Below, piece by piece: positions 23,396 to 34,100 of a stretch of 64,000 nucleotides of DNA (within the stretch, counting starts at the first letter, position 1; each line of letters opens with the position of its first letter). This DNA is from Meandrina meandrites (taxonomy: Eukaryota > Cnidaria > Anthozoa > Scleractinia > Meandrinidae). The notes beneath the pieces are model-generated. The model made no database searches. It was given only the letters and a program-made list of their open reading frames with translations, and was not told the DNA's origin. A program made the position numbers and the translations under genes. The DNA is taken from contig OY855905.1 in assembly GCA_963693305.1 (NCBI GenBank), positions 28,292,937 to 28,356,936 of the forward strand, in the 5' to 3' direction.

Positions 23396-24376
23396 ATGGT
23401 TGCTTCGTTGGACGAGTATCCACAGCTCAATGCTAAATTAGCTCATCGAAGTCTTGCGACATTGACACTGGAAACAGCTCTTTTCACTTCCCTCATCATC
23501 TTGGCTCTTATTGGCAATGTTCTTGTTTGTGTCGCAGTTCTTAAGGTGCCTCGTCTTCGCACTGTTCCAAACATGTTTGTAACAAATTTAGCAGTAAGCG
23601 ACATCTTGCTGGTAACGTTTTGTATGCCGATTTCGCTGCATGTGCTTATTTCAGGTAAATGGCCATTTAGCGCTGTTGTGTGTGATCTTCAGGGGTTTTT
23701 TATCTTTTCGTTCACGATAGTTTCGCAAGTAAATATGTCGGTCATTGCTGTAAATCGTTATTTTGCCGTTTGCCGTCCATTTGACTGCAAAGTTGTTTTT
23801 ACCAAAAGAAATACTCTTTCGATAATTGCCCTTCTTTGGATTCTACCAAGTATTGCAAGTGTTCCTCCTTTGGCGGGCTGGGGATATTATGCATTTAATG
23901 GGGGAAAAGCGTTTTGCATTTACCCCTTCCACGTTAACATGGTTTACACAACGATTGTCGAAGTGCTCTTCATTTTGTTTCCAATGGGACTTATCGCGTT
24001 CAGCTACACGAAGTGCTTCTTGGCCATAAGATCCAGCAACCGAGAACTTGCGCAGATGGAGGATAATCCACACACTGCCAATCACGAGGCGAGAAAAGCG
24101 CGCGAAATTCGAGCCACTTGGACAATGATGTTTGCCACTCTGGGTTTCAGTCTGTGTTGGTTGCCTGTGTCCGTCATTGACTTTATTGATTCGTTCACCG
24201 GAGGCGGGAATTTACCGCGCCAAGTATTCTTGCTGTATGGTTTTCTTATATTAACGTCAAGTACCATTAATCCGTTCATATATTGGCTGACAAGCCACGA
24301 TTTTCGTAAGGCTTACCGAGAAGTACTACCGTGCAAGAAAGACAATGACGTAAACGTCGAACAAGATGGCCCATAA
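23396..24376 (+). CDS. Class A GPCR, tandem copy 4
   Basis: Intact 326-residue, intronless receptor from ATG 23396 (MVASLDEY) to TAA. All class A features are present: GN in TM1, NLAVSD, the TM3 cysteine, AVNRYFAVCRP, GWGYYAF in ECL2, FPMG, CWLP and NPFIYW. The opsin lysine position is leucine. It is a mosaic: its TM3 (SQVNMSVIAVNRY) and late TM6 match copy 1, while TM1-TM2 and ECL2 match copies 2 and 3. This suggests gene conversion or retained ancestral sites. The C-tail (PCKKDNDVNVEQDGP) is divergent and acidic. Ligand unknown; a cnidarian orphan with melatonin/amine-receptor-like motifs is the safest label. Confidence 0.93.
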   Translation: MVASLDEYPQLNAKLAHRSLATLTLETALFTSLIILALIGNVLVCVAVLKVPRLRTVPNMFVTNLAVSDILLVTFCMPISLHVLISGKWPFSAVVCDLQGFFIFSFTIVSQVNMSVIAVNRYFAVCRPFDCKVVFTKRNTLSIIALLWILPSIASVPPLAGWGYYAFNGGKAFCIYPFHVNMVYTTIVEVLFILFPMGLIAFSYTKCFLAIRSSNRELAQMEDNPHTANHEARKAREIRATWTMMFATLGFSLCWLPVSVIDFIDSFTGGGNLPRQVFLLYGFLILTSSTINPFIYWLTSHDFRKAYREVLPCKKDNDVNVEQDGP

Positions 24377-25349
24377 CAGACTGTGGTTAATCCACTGAAA
24401 AACTTTGCAATTCATTCCTATTTTCAATTGTGTAGATATGTTGTTTCTTTGGTTGGATCCAAAGATATTGTAATTTAAATATCTGCATGGCTGGAACGGT
24501 TCTCATGCAGACCTGTGATCATTTTCTGATCTCTGTAGAACACGGCGGGCTTGTTTTCTCTATTGTTGTAAGATGCCGGTTATAAGCCTGGTCTTATGGG
24601 GGCTGATGCAACTTTGTAAAGAGTTTTCTGAGGGCTTATATTTGAGATAGCTCATATTGTGCGGGGCAGGGGTCGGGGTGTTTGGAAGTGAGCTAACAAG
24701 AAAGATGCTAAGGGAGAGGGGCTTATAAACAGGGGTCTATAACCAGCATTTTCCTTACCGTGTTTTGTGTTAAAGACTGGGCACTAGCCTACACCCAAGG
24801 GAAACAGTTAATTTTGTTTCCTGAGAATCTAAAAATTGAAATTCGAGGAAACAAAATTGACTGGTTTCTCGAGGCGCCAGTCTTAAAGTGAGCTGTTATC
24901 ATAGCACAACCAAAAAATATACAGATATATATAGCACAACGAAGACTTAGAAGGACGACTGCCGTCGGTCGACATTCGCGGGTAACAGTGCACTGTTACC
25001 CTCTGACGTCATAGATGTTGTAATGTTGCCCGCTCAGAGACTTTTGGCAGGAAAAGTTTTATTGTTAGATGCCATGTGACCTCGAAGTAGCGCGCCCTGT
25101 TGGAAAAAGAATTCCAGCCATAAAACAATGCAGTTTGACGACCTAGAACAGTCTTGCAATATTTGCTGCCTAAGATATGACGGGCTTTTTGTTTGCGTAC
25201 TCCACATTTCACTGAGTATCAAATTTAAGAGTTTATTGACTACGGAGGACATTGTCAGTATTCTGAGTATTCTAGTTTTCCTGATGGTGGAAATAATCAC
25301 AGTAACAATGCCTTTGTTTAAATAAACGACGAGCCTTGAATATAGGTTA

Positions 25350-25630
25350 AGTTAGCGTTCGAGCCTAGAGGCCTATCAGGCCGGAGCTTATCTCGGTCTC
25401 AGAAGCATGAAACGACTAGGAGTATTTCAACTTGCCTGCTGGATGGGATGCTAGTCCATCGCAAGGTTACCCCCATGCAGCATTAAATTCGCCGGTACCC
25501 ATTAATAAGCCTGGGTAGAGAGAGGCACTGTGAGAGTAAACTGTCTTGCCCAAGAACACATGCAACACCATGGGCCCGGTCAGGGCTCGAACAGGGACTG
25601 TTCGGCTCGGAGTCCAGCACATTACCCTGG
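25350..25630 (-). mobile_element. tRNA-derived SINE, head-truncated
   Basis: Shares gttcgagcctag-ggcc, gaagcgactaggagtattt-like and ggagagaggcactgtgaga-like blocks, in the same order, with the better copy at 34010-34410. The tRNA-like head of this copy is broken off near 25625. Confidence 0.65.
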
Positions 25631-27920
25631 GATATTGGTCAGTTCAAATAAACGCCGGCCTATGCAGATGCTCAACTCGATTAACACTGAATCCACGATT
25701 ACAAGTTAATCGAGGTTTATTTCCCTTGAAAAAAAGTGTTTTTCAATTTTGTTGGATTTGACATCAGCTAGAACTTAAAAAAATAGAAATCTTGTTCTAA
25801 TTTTATTTTATTATGAAACTTTGTAACACCACTTGATTTTGAGTTGTTAAGTGTCTCATATCCGTAAGATTCATTTCAACGACTTCCAGTTGGCTGATAT
25901 ATCTACGTGTGTTATATGTTGTTAATACGGCTTCAGTAATAAAGACTTTTTTAGCTTAGTAATTACCCATAGTTTTTATTTTAAACTTCAATTTTTAACT
26001 CTCCTTAATTCGATCAAACTATTTCTTTTTACCTTCCACTGTGCACTAGTGCTTTGATTCATACGCTTGATTAAGACTGTCAGTGTTTTCAATCAAATAT
26101 TAATAACCTTAAAAATAATAGTGACCGCGGCGGAACTGAGCGGTTTATTTACACGACGCAGGTTCCTCTTGCCGACTTTTTGATCATCGAAAATCTTTCG
26201 ATTGTCGAGAAAACTACAAAAAAAACGGACTGAGCCCCGGCCGAACGCTCTAAACGATATTTTACCGCTATCGTAAGGAGGTGAAACTACGATTTTGGCC
26301 GGCGGATAAATCCCTGAACTTTCTTAAAGAAGTGTCTTGCAGCTGAGATGTACCTGTCATATTGAGAAAAATATCAACTACATCATAAATATATCCCTAA
26401 AGGTAAGTTTTTATTCTCTTTCTCCTGTTAGTTAAAGTAGATACTGGCAAAGGGATATCTGGATAGTGTTTCTTCTCAGTAAAAGGAAAATGATGTCAAA
26501 TCACTTTCTTATTCTGATGCAATAGATACTTTGTTCCTTTGACCGTTGACTTCCTCTACAATCTTTATCTCTTAGTGTCGCATTAGCTAGTTCTTGTGTA
26601 TTTAGTTCTTGTTTAAAGGAAAGGATGATACTATTTAAGGTATTCCAAGACTGTTTTAAATTATTGTGATGTTATAACTTGAAATCAGAACCTTCACGAG
26701 TGGATGTTTCATCTTTGGTTCCAGCCTTCAATCATTTCAACTCCGAAAAAGTCTGAAGCATATTATTGCAATGAAATGATGTGTTTCAGTTAAATCTAGA
26801 CTTTTAATAGAAAGACTTAAATATAAAAATGATAATAATCCTAGTCGTTGAAGGCAAAGTAGGCTGTTAATCCACCATGAAATCAATTAGAGTATAAGAA
26901 ACGAAAAGTCTTTGGTGGTTATTAAATAATTTAGCTCGTTTTTAAGGAGCATCGGAAAGTGTAAAATCGTATTATTAGGAATCAAAGCTCTCGCTAACTT
27001 TTTGAAAGATATAGGGAATTTAGGTGCGTTTCCTAAAAAGAAATGTTCAAGCTTTTTTTTTGCAGTAAATTGACTACCTTTTTGACAATACGAAACAGAT
27101 ATCTCCAGTCAAGAGTCAAGTGTTAAACTGTGTCATGGTACCAGTTGTTGAATCTAAACTTAATGTGGCCACAATCTATGACCTTGCGCGGGAACCGCGA
27201 ACAAGCTTTATTTATATAGTGGTTAAAAACATCTTTTCAATACATTCATGGCTGTGTTTTTAAGTAGCTTGAACCCTCGGACGGCTTTCAGAGTTAAACA
27301 GTCGTTGAGGAGGATTACATAAAAATGAAACACGTTTAGCTTATATAAAAGGCTCTTTCTAATAAAAGGCCCGTAGCCAGATTTTTCTGATAACCGAGGC
27401 CATTGTGATGCGGCGAAACAAGGGGGGTCAAATTTGAAGTCTAGAAGCCCGGAAATGCAATCTTTAAGTGAAGAAAAAATAAACATTTCTGTCATATTAA
27501 CTTCGTACATGAACATGAAAAAAAAAGAGAGAGCTATTTCAATATTTTGGCCGAGTCAAGTGTCTCGGTTTGTCTGTAACTAGCTACGGCCCTGTACAAA
27601 TACTTTGTGGTAGTTAGCACTACAAGGTATATCGCTTGTAAATACGCATCACGAGTACCTCTCAGAAACGACCCTAATATAAACCTGACTTAATATGTCA
27701 TTAATACACCCAGATAGTCGGTCTGCGTACTGTCTCGCTTAAGTACTGTTTTTAAACAGCAAGAACAAAGTGAAGCATACAACGAAACAGGCAAACGGGG
27801 AGTTTGGGAACAACATTGACGGCAAATGGTCAGTTCGACAACAAACATTTGAGTCGATCAGGAAGTTGGTTGAAGACTATCCGGCAATCCGGTCAATTGT
27901 TCAGTCGGTCGGTCTGTTTG

Positions 27921-28012
27921 ACAGTCAGTCAGTCAGTCAGTCAGTCAGTCAGTCAGTCAGTCAGTCAGTCAGTCAGTCAGTCAGTCAGTCAGTCAGTCAG
28001 TCAGTCAGTCAG
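27921..28012. repeat. (AGTC)n microsatellite
   Basis: About 22 tetranucleotide units, with ggtcggtctg-like diverged units at the left edge. It creates spurious Ser-Gln-Val open frames. Confidence 0.95.
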
Positions 28013-28168
28013 CCAGTCCATTTTTCATCCCTATATCTGTCGCTTGTGATGAGGTAGTCAGTCTACCTGAAGATGACAAAATGTCATGTTAAAGGCATAA
28101 CGAATTTCTTTCGATTCAATTACTGTTACTTTTTTAACACCCTGTCACTTTTGATCTCCAGTTTCCTT

Positions 28169-31100
28169 ATGGCAGACACCGAAGAACCTCAACCAGATCC
28201 TGTTGAGGGGGAAGGGGAAAACAGTGGAAAAAATGCTGGCAAGAAATCCAGTTTTCCTAAAAGATATATTGTGGCAATCATGATTTTTCTTGGAATCTGC
28301 GTGCAATACGCACTCCGAGTTAATCTTAGTGTAGCAATAGGAGCCATGTGCAATAACCACACAATCGAACAAAATGGATTCAGCATAAAGAAGGTTCGTT
28401 TTCTTCCTTGTTTTATTGTCTAACCTTGAAAATAAAAAGGAAAGATGTTTGGGGGGAGAGAGGGGAGGACGGGGAATACTCTCCTACATGGACTGGTATG
28501 GGATTAAAGTGTTATAACTACGTCAGAACATATATCACAGCTGCAAACGATACGGAGCTCTGGGAAAGACTCATCTTTTTGAAAGAATCAACGATGCTTG
28601 TTAGAAAGGTTCTCTCCCTTGACCAATAGTTATACAACTTATTTCTTAATTCCGTATTTACCTGTTTTAGGAAACAATGTCGTTATTATTTTAAGCTCTA
28701 ACACTGACATGACCATAGTGCCTGCAAACGAATTATTCTGAAAACTAACATGCCTTCTCGATATTTTTTATTTCAAAGAAAGCTGAATTTGATTGGAGTT
28801 CGAAGCTGCAAGGTAATAATTTTGTTTATATGTTTCACCTTTTTCACTGAGAAGAATTTTTCACGACCTTACAAGTTCTGCTTACTTTGTCGGATTATTT
28901 TTTCAGTGGACGGGTGAAGAGAATAGAGAAAAACATTTTTGATGTACTCTTAGAACTATAATCCACATCACAACTTTTTCTTACATTTCCTCCTATCTCT
29001 TTCATTGTTGATAAAAATAACTACATTTACCGTAATGATTCGATTTAGCGCCCGGGCGCTTATTTGCTTTTGGCACCTCAAGGGAGGGAGCTTATTCGAG
29101 ACAGGGCGCTTATTTAATTTTTGAGAAACAACCAAATTTTCAAAACAAAACTTAAATAAATATTAAAATAACTAACACTAACAGAAACTGTAACAGTAAC
29201 AAATTGTTGAAAGTTCAGTTACTTTTAAAAGAATTGTGCATTTTAGCATTAAATTTAAACATGTACGGCACGGTGTATAGGGGCGCTTGTAACAATTGGG
29301 TACTTATTAGAATGGGGGCACTTATTGAAATAGGGACGCTTATTGACAAAAACACATTCGAAGGGGGGCGCTTATTCGGAAGGGGGCGCTTATTGGAAGG
29401 AGGGCGCTAAATCGAATCATTACGGTAAAGACGCTACAAAGCGTATTCCCAACACTGAGAAGAGAAGAGAAGAGAAGAGAGAGATGCGAACATGGATGGA
29501 TGCAAATATTCCGACCTGGAGTAAAGTGTCCCAAACTAATTGTAGCTAACGCGGCTTGAAAAAATAAAAAATAAACGAAGCTACTCGGAGGAATTACGAC
29601 GGAATCCGTCAGTTACTGCTTCAAATATCACATCAAAAGAAACCCTTTATAACAACACCAAACATCGAAAACAGATTTCGAAGTTCCACTGAATTCTACT
29701 AAATCGCTTAAAAGACGTGAGCTTTTGCCCATAGTTAGCTTGTGAACTTTGAATTTAATTTACATCTTTACCTTTCATTTAGGGTAGCAAATAACGGAAT
29801 ATGATTTAAATTATTCTGGTACTCGATTTCCAGTGAGACAAAATATCTATATATATGTAGTTCTTGCTCTTACCGACGATATTCTTCATTCCCCACAAGG
29901 TACTATTCTTGGCGCGTTCTATTACGGCTACACCGCTATGCAGATCCCAGGCGGGTGGCTGGGTCAGCGGTTTGGTGGGACCCGTGTATTCGGGATCTGT
30001 CTCGGAATCGCCTCAATTCTTACCATGCTGACGCCGCTAGCAGCCCGAACGAGCGTCGCTGCTCTGATTACTCTTAGGGTGATAGAGGGGCTGGCTTTGG
30101 TAAGTGAACAAATGAAGGCAGCAAACTGGTGTCTCAGAAATTCTCAGAAGTCCAAACTATTAAGTTCAACTACCAGGAAAGAAGCATGTTTAAAGACGGC
30201 GTACATTGGTATTCTTCGTCTTTACAATTAAATTACGGCAAAGAGAGATTTACCCCCAAACCATCACATTAACAAAATATTTTTGCGAAGCCGGCTTGTT
30301 AATAAAGGCTAGCCATAAATGGTGGACATTCACGAGTACACATTTATAGCTGTAGCATTAGCAGAGTAGCATGGCACTCCAATTCCGCGCTTTATACTTC
30401 AGAAACGATTGTTATTAAGAGCCAGGAGGTTTACACTTACCTGACTCCAAAATCTACGCTATATAAACCAATTAGCACTGATTTTATTTTAAAACTGGTT
30501 GTTTGGTGTGTTTCCAAGGGTGCTCTTTTCCCGTGTAACCACGCCATTTGGAGTAAGTGGGCGCCGCCTTCAGAAAGAACTCGATTGTTTACTATCACCG
30601 TTGCAGGTCTGTGCTGTGTAGATCTTTTGTATTTCTTTATGTTTATAATTAGTCTTTTGAATGTTTTAAGACCTCAATCAAAAATAAACTAAATTACGGT
30701 TTTGAGTTAAATGTTTACACAGCCACATATGTTCACTACATTACAATTTTAAATGTAGCATTGTAGATCACTGAAGCTTTTAAAAGTCCAATACCGAAGA
30801 ACAGTGACCTTTTGTTGGGAGGATTGGTTAACAAGAATCGTAAAATAAAGTACTAAAAAGCAGTTGCTAGCATTGTAATGGCCGAAGTCCATATGCTCGT
30901 GCAAATCAAGGTTTTGAAATAAATTGAACTGGAGAGATAACTAACTTGTATATTATGTAGCAAGACAAAATTTACTTGTTTTAACTTTTTTGACACGGGC
31001 CACAATGATATTTATCGGTGGGTTTTCAAAGAGATTTTAGTATAATATATGACGTAATGCTGTGTCTTGTCACGTGACAGGTTGTCCTGTGGGTACTATC

Positions 31101-34100
31101 CTCTCCATGCCGCTAAGTGGCATTATGTCCAAATATGGATTTGACGGCGGATGGGCATCAGTATTCTACTGCTTCGGTAAGAGATCACGACACAGGAAAA
31201 GTGGGCTATCTGTCACTACCCTATGCTGGGAAATGTTAAATTTCTTGAACTACTTCAGGATATGTTTACCCGGGATGTTCAACAAGTAAAGAGCCGGGAT
31301 AAGTAATTTTTGTTATGCTAACAAGTTTTTCAAAACAAGAGAAGCTATGGAGGAGTATGAGTAAGAACGGGTATCGTCGAATTGTTAAGGTCACCTGACA
31401 AGACGCTGGAGAAAACAAGCGATGGACTGATGTCCTATTCAGGGGAAGAAGCCGCAATTGCAATAGTTTAAATTGCTTAATTCACCAAAACAAAGCAGAT
31501 AAAGCTCCGGCTACGTGGTCGCTTTTGCTCAAAGGGCAGGAATGATGATCCGGTTCTTTGATTTTTTTCTTTCGTAACTTTTTTGTGCATTACTTTGTTG
31601 CATGCGATCTGATATGATGCAGCTTACTATTAATCTAATGATACATTAAATTAACTCGCTGCCTTTCATTTTTCGTTAAGGTGCAATTGGTCTTTTGTGG
31701 TTCTTTGTATGGCAGCTAGCGATTCATGGGTCCCCATCAGAGCATCCCACCATCACCCCTGAAGAAAGAGACTATATCGAAGAAAGTATAGCAAAATTAC
31801 CTCCCGCGAAGGTAAAGAGAAAATGTGCTGACCGTCAATGTTGGCTTGGTAGTCCTTCTCAGCCATAGCTTTATATTATTTATTACTACAATAGAGACCC
31901 TATTAAGCGGCCACCCTCGGGGAAATGACAACAGGCTGGCCGCTTAATAGGGGTTCGTCATAAATGAGCATAAGGCCATTTAAAAAGGTTACGTTATTTT
32001 AATACAAAATAACGTGAAAAGGAATAACAGAAACCACGTCGAAGACGACAATAAATCTCTGTTTGAATGATTTTATCAGCCGTCATTGTCCGAACTTATT
32101 GAAAATAAATCCAAACATCGTATATTACATTCTTACTGGCTGCTAAATGGGGGTAAAAACAATAGAGGAACACTCATCGGGACGACAGAAAGGTGGCCGC
32201 GGCCGCTTAATAGAGGTGGCCGCTTAAATGGGGTTTCATTTGAAGTATTACACTGACAATAGTTTCGGGACTTTAGTTACTGGCCGCTTAATAGGGGTTC
32301 GACTGTATTGCAAGGGTGGCTATAGCTGATCCAAGAGCGATATTAATCTATGGCACTCAAGGTATTAAGCCGGCTTCTGTTGACGTTTTGTTTTAGAAAG
32401 GCCAGGTTCCATGGAAATCCATTTTCACATCAGGTCCTGTGTGGGCCATTATCACGGCTAACTTCACCGCAGACTGGGGCATGTATACCATACTGATCTG
32501 TCTCCCTAAATATTTCATCGAAGTTTTGCATTTCGATCTTGCTAAGGTACGTTAAGATGTTACTGTTCAGTTGGTTACGCTTGTTAATGGTCGTGTTATC
32601 AACGAACGTTTACTTTTAATATGTTTTAATTTTTGTGGCTTTTCTTTCAGCAATGGAGTCCGAGGTCTTCCATATTTAAACACTCGACTGTCCTAAAATT
32701 GCCTTACGTTCAAAGCCAAGGGGTTTTATTTTTCCCGCTTAGAGTAATATTAAATTACCGTCGTTAAACGGGTTGGGTAGCAGCTCTCGCAAGATCTCTT
32801 ATGAATGGTTCGCCACCCTCAAGAGAACAACAGAACAAACAACAGGAACAATGTTCCTAGCCCCCAAAACATTAGGAAGTTGGCGGAGGGGTTTCACTAG
32901 AGGACCAGTAGAATGGGCCCTTTATAGCTACAGTAAAATCCCGGGTATAAGAACCTGGATTTTTTAATTTATCCTTTACAGGTTCTTATATAAATGGTAC
33001 TTAAAGCAAACTTAAACTACCAAGGTTCTTAAAATGGGTTTTCTATATTTTCATATGAATTTCATTAAAATATATTATAAATATCATCTCACAATACAAT
33101 ATAAATCAATTCTACCATAATGCTTAAACGTAGTATAGTGCAGGTATGTCTTTGGAAGAAAAAAATGTTATGTCAAGTTACTTTTAAATATAATCAGATG
33201 ATGATCTTAATTCAGCAGTTTCCACCTATACACTTTTACAGCAACTCCACTGTTACGAACCTAACTTAAAATTTTATCCTTAATAGGTTCTTATGTTGAG
33301 GGGGCTTAAAATGAAACTTTTAGCCCAACAGGTTCTTAAAACCCAGGGCCGGGTTGTTCAAAGCACGATTTTAAGCTAATCCAGGATTAGCATGAATTTT
33401 GATTTCAGTTTTTGAACTTTTCTGTGAGGTTTTTTCCTCCAGTTTTGACGTCAACTAATCTCAAACTTCACAAAACATAAGCAAATAAAACATTTTTATA
33501 CAAGAGAAACTTTTTCGATTAACTTTTAATCCTGGGTTAACGTTAATCGGCTTACGCGGCCCAGGTTCTTATACGCGGGTTTTTACTGTAGTGGTCATAC
33601 GGTACAATATCCACCATGCTGGAGGGTGAGCTACGCGCTGGGTCATCCAAAACAAAGCGACCTCAATCAAGCAAAGCTTTCCTTTATTTTTTTTTGGAAA
33701 GATAGAAAATCGAAAATGGATACCCTTTTTAAGGCCAAACACAAAAACAAAAAGAGTCGCTTTTTATTACTACTTTAACGGTCTTCAACAGGTGGTTCAG
33801 TTTTGGAACAGTAGGAACCCTATCTTAGGATCACACCGGGATCAAATGCCAAAGGGGCAGAAAGATAATCATACCTTATCCCGCGGCGCATGTCTATACA
33901 GTATAACACACACGCGAGAATCCCCCACATCCCCCAGGCAAACCTGCTTAGCTAGTCCTATCGACGTAGAACAACAGAGTTTTGATAACAATTAAAGGGA
34001 AAAAGGTAAAATCAGCGTTCGAGCCTAGTGGCCCATCACGCCGGAGCTTATCATGGTTCAGCAGCATGAAGCGACTAGGAGTATTTCTACTCCCCCCACT

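Larger units (their letters stand above)
24377..28168. other. Intergenic DNA between GPCR copy 4 and the SLC17 gene
   Basis: No supported gene. It holds a SINE (25350-25630) and an (AGTC)n array (27921-28012). The weak minus-strand frame at 27223-27516 has no recognisable domain. A ctccag acceptor-like site at 28160, nine bases before the SLC17 ATG, implies an untranslated first exon somewhere in this stretch that I could not place. Confidence 0.5.

Noticed and set aside
27770..28057. Ser-Gln-Val repeat protein
   Set aside because: Translation of the (AGTC)n microsatellite; three frames are open at once.
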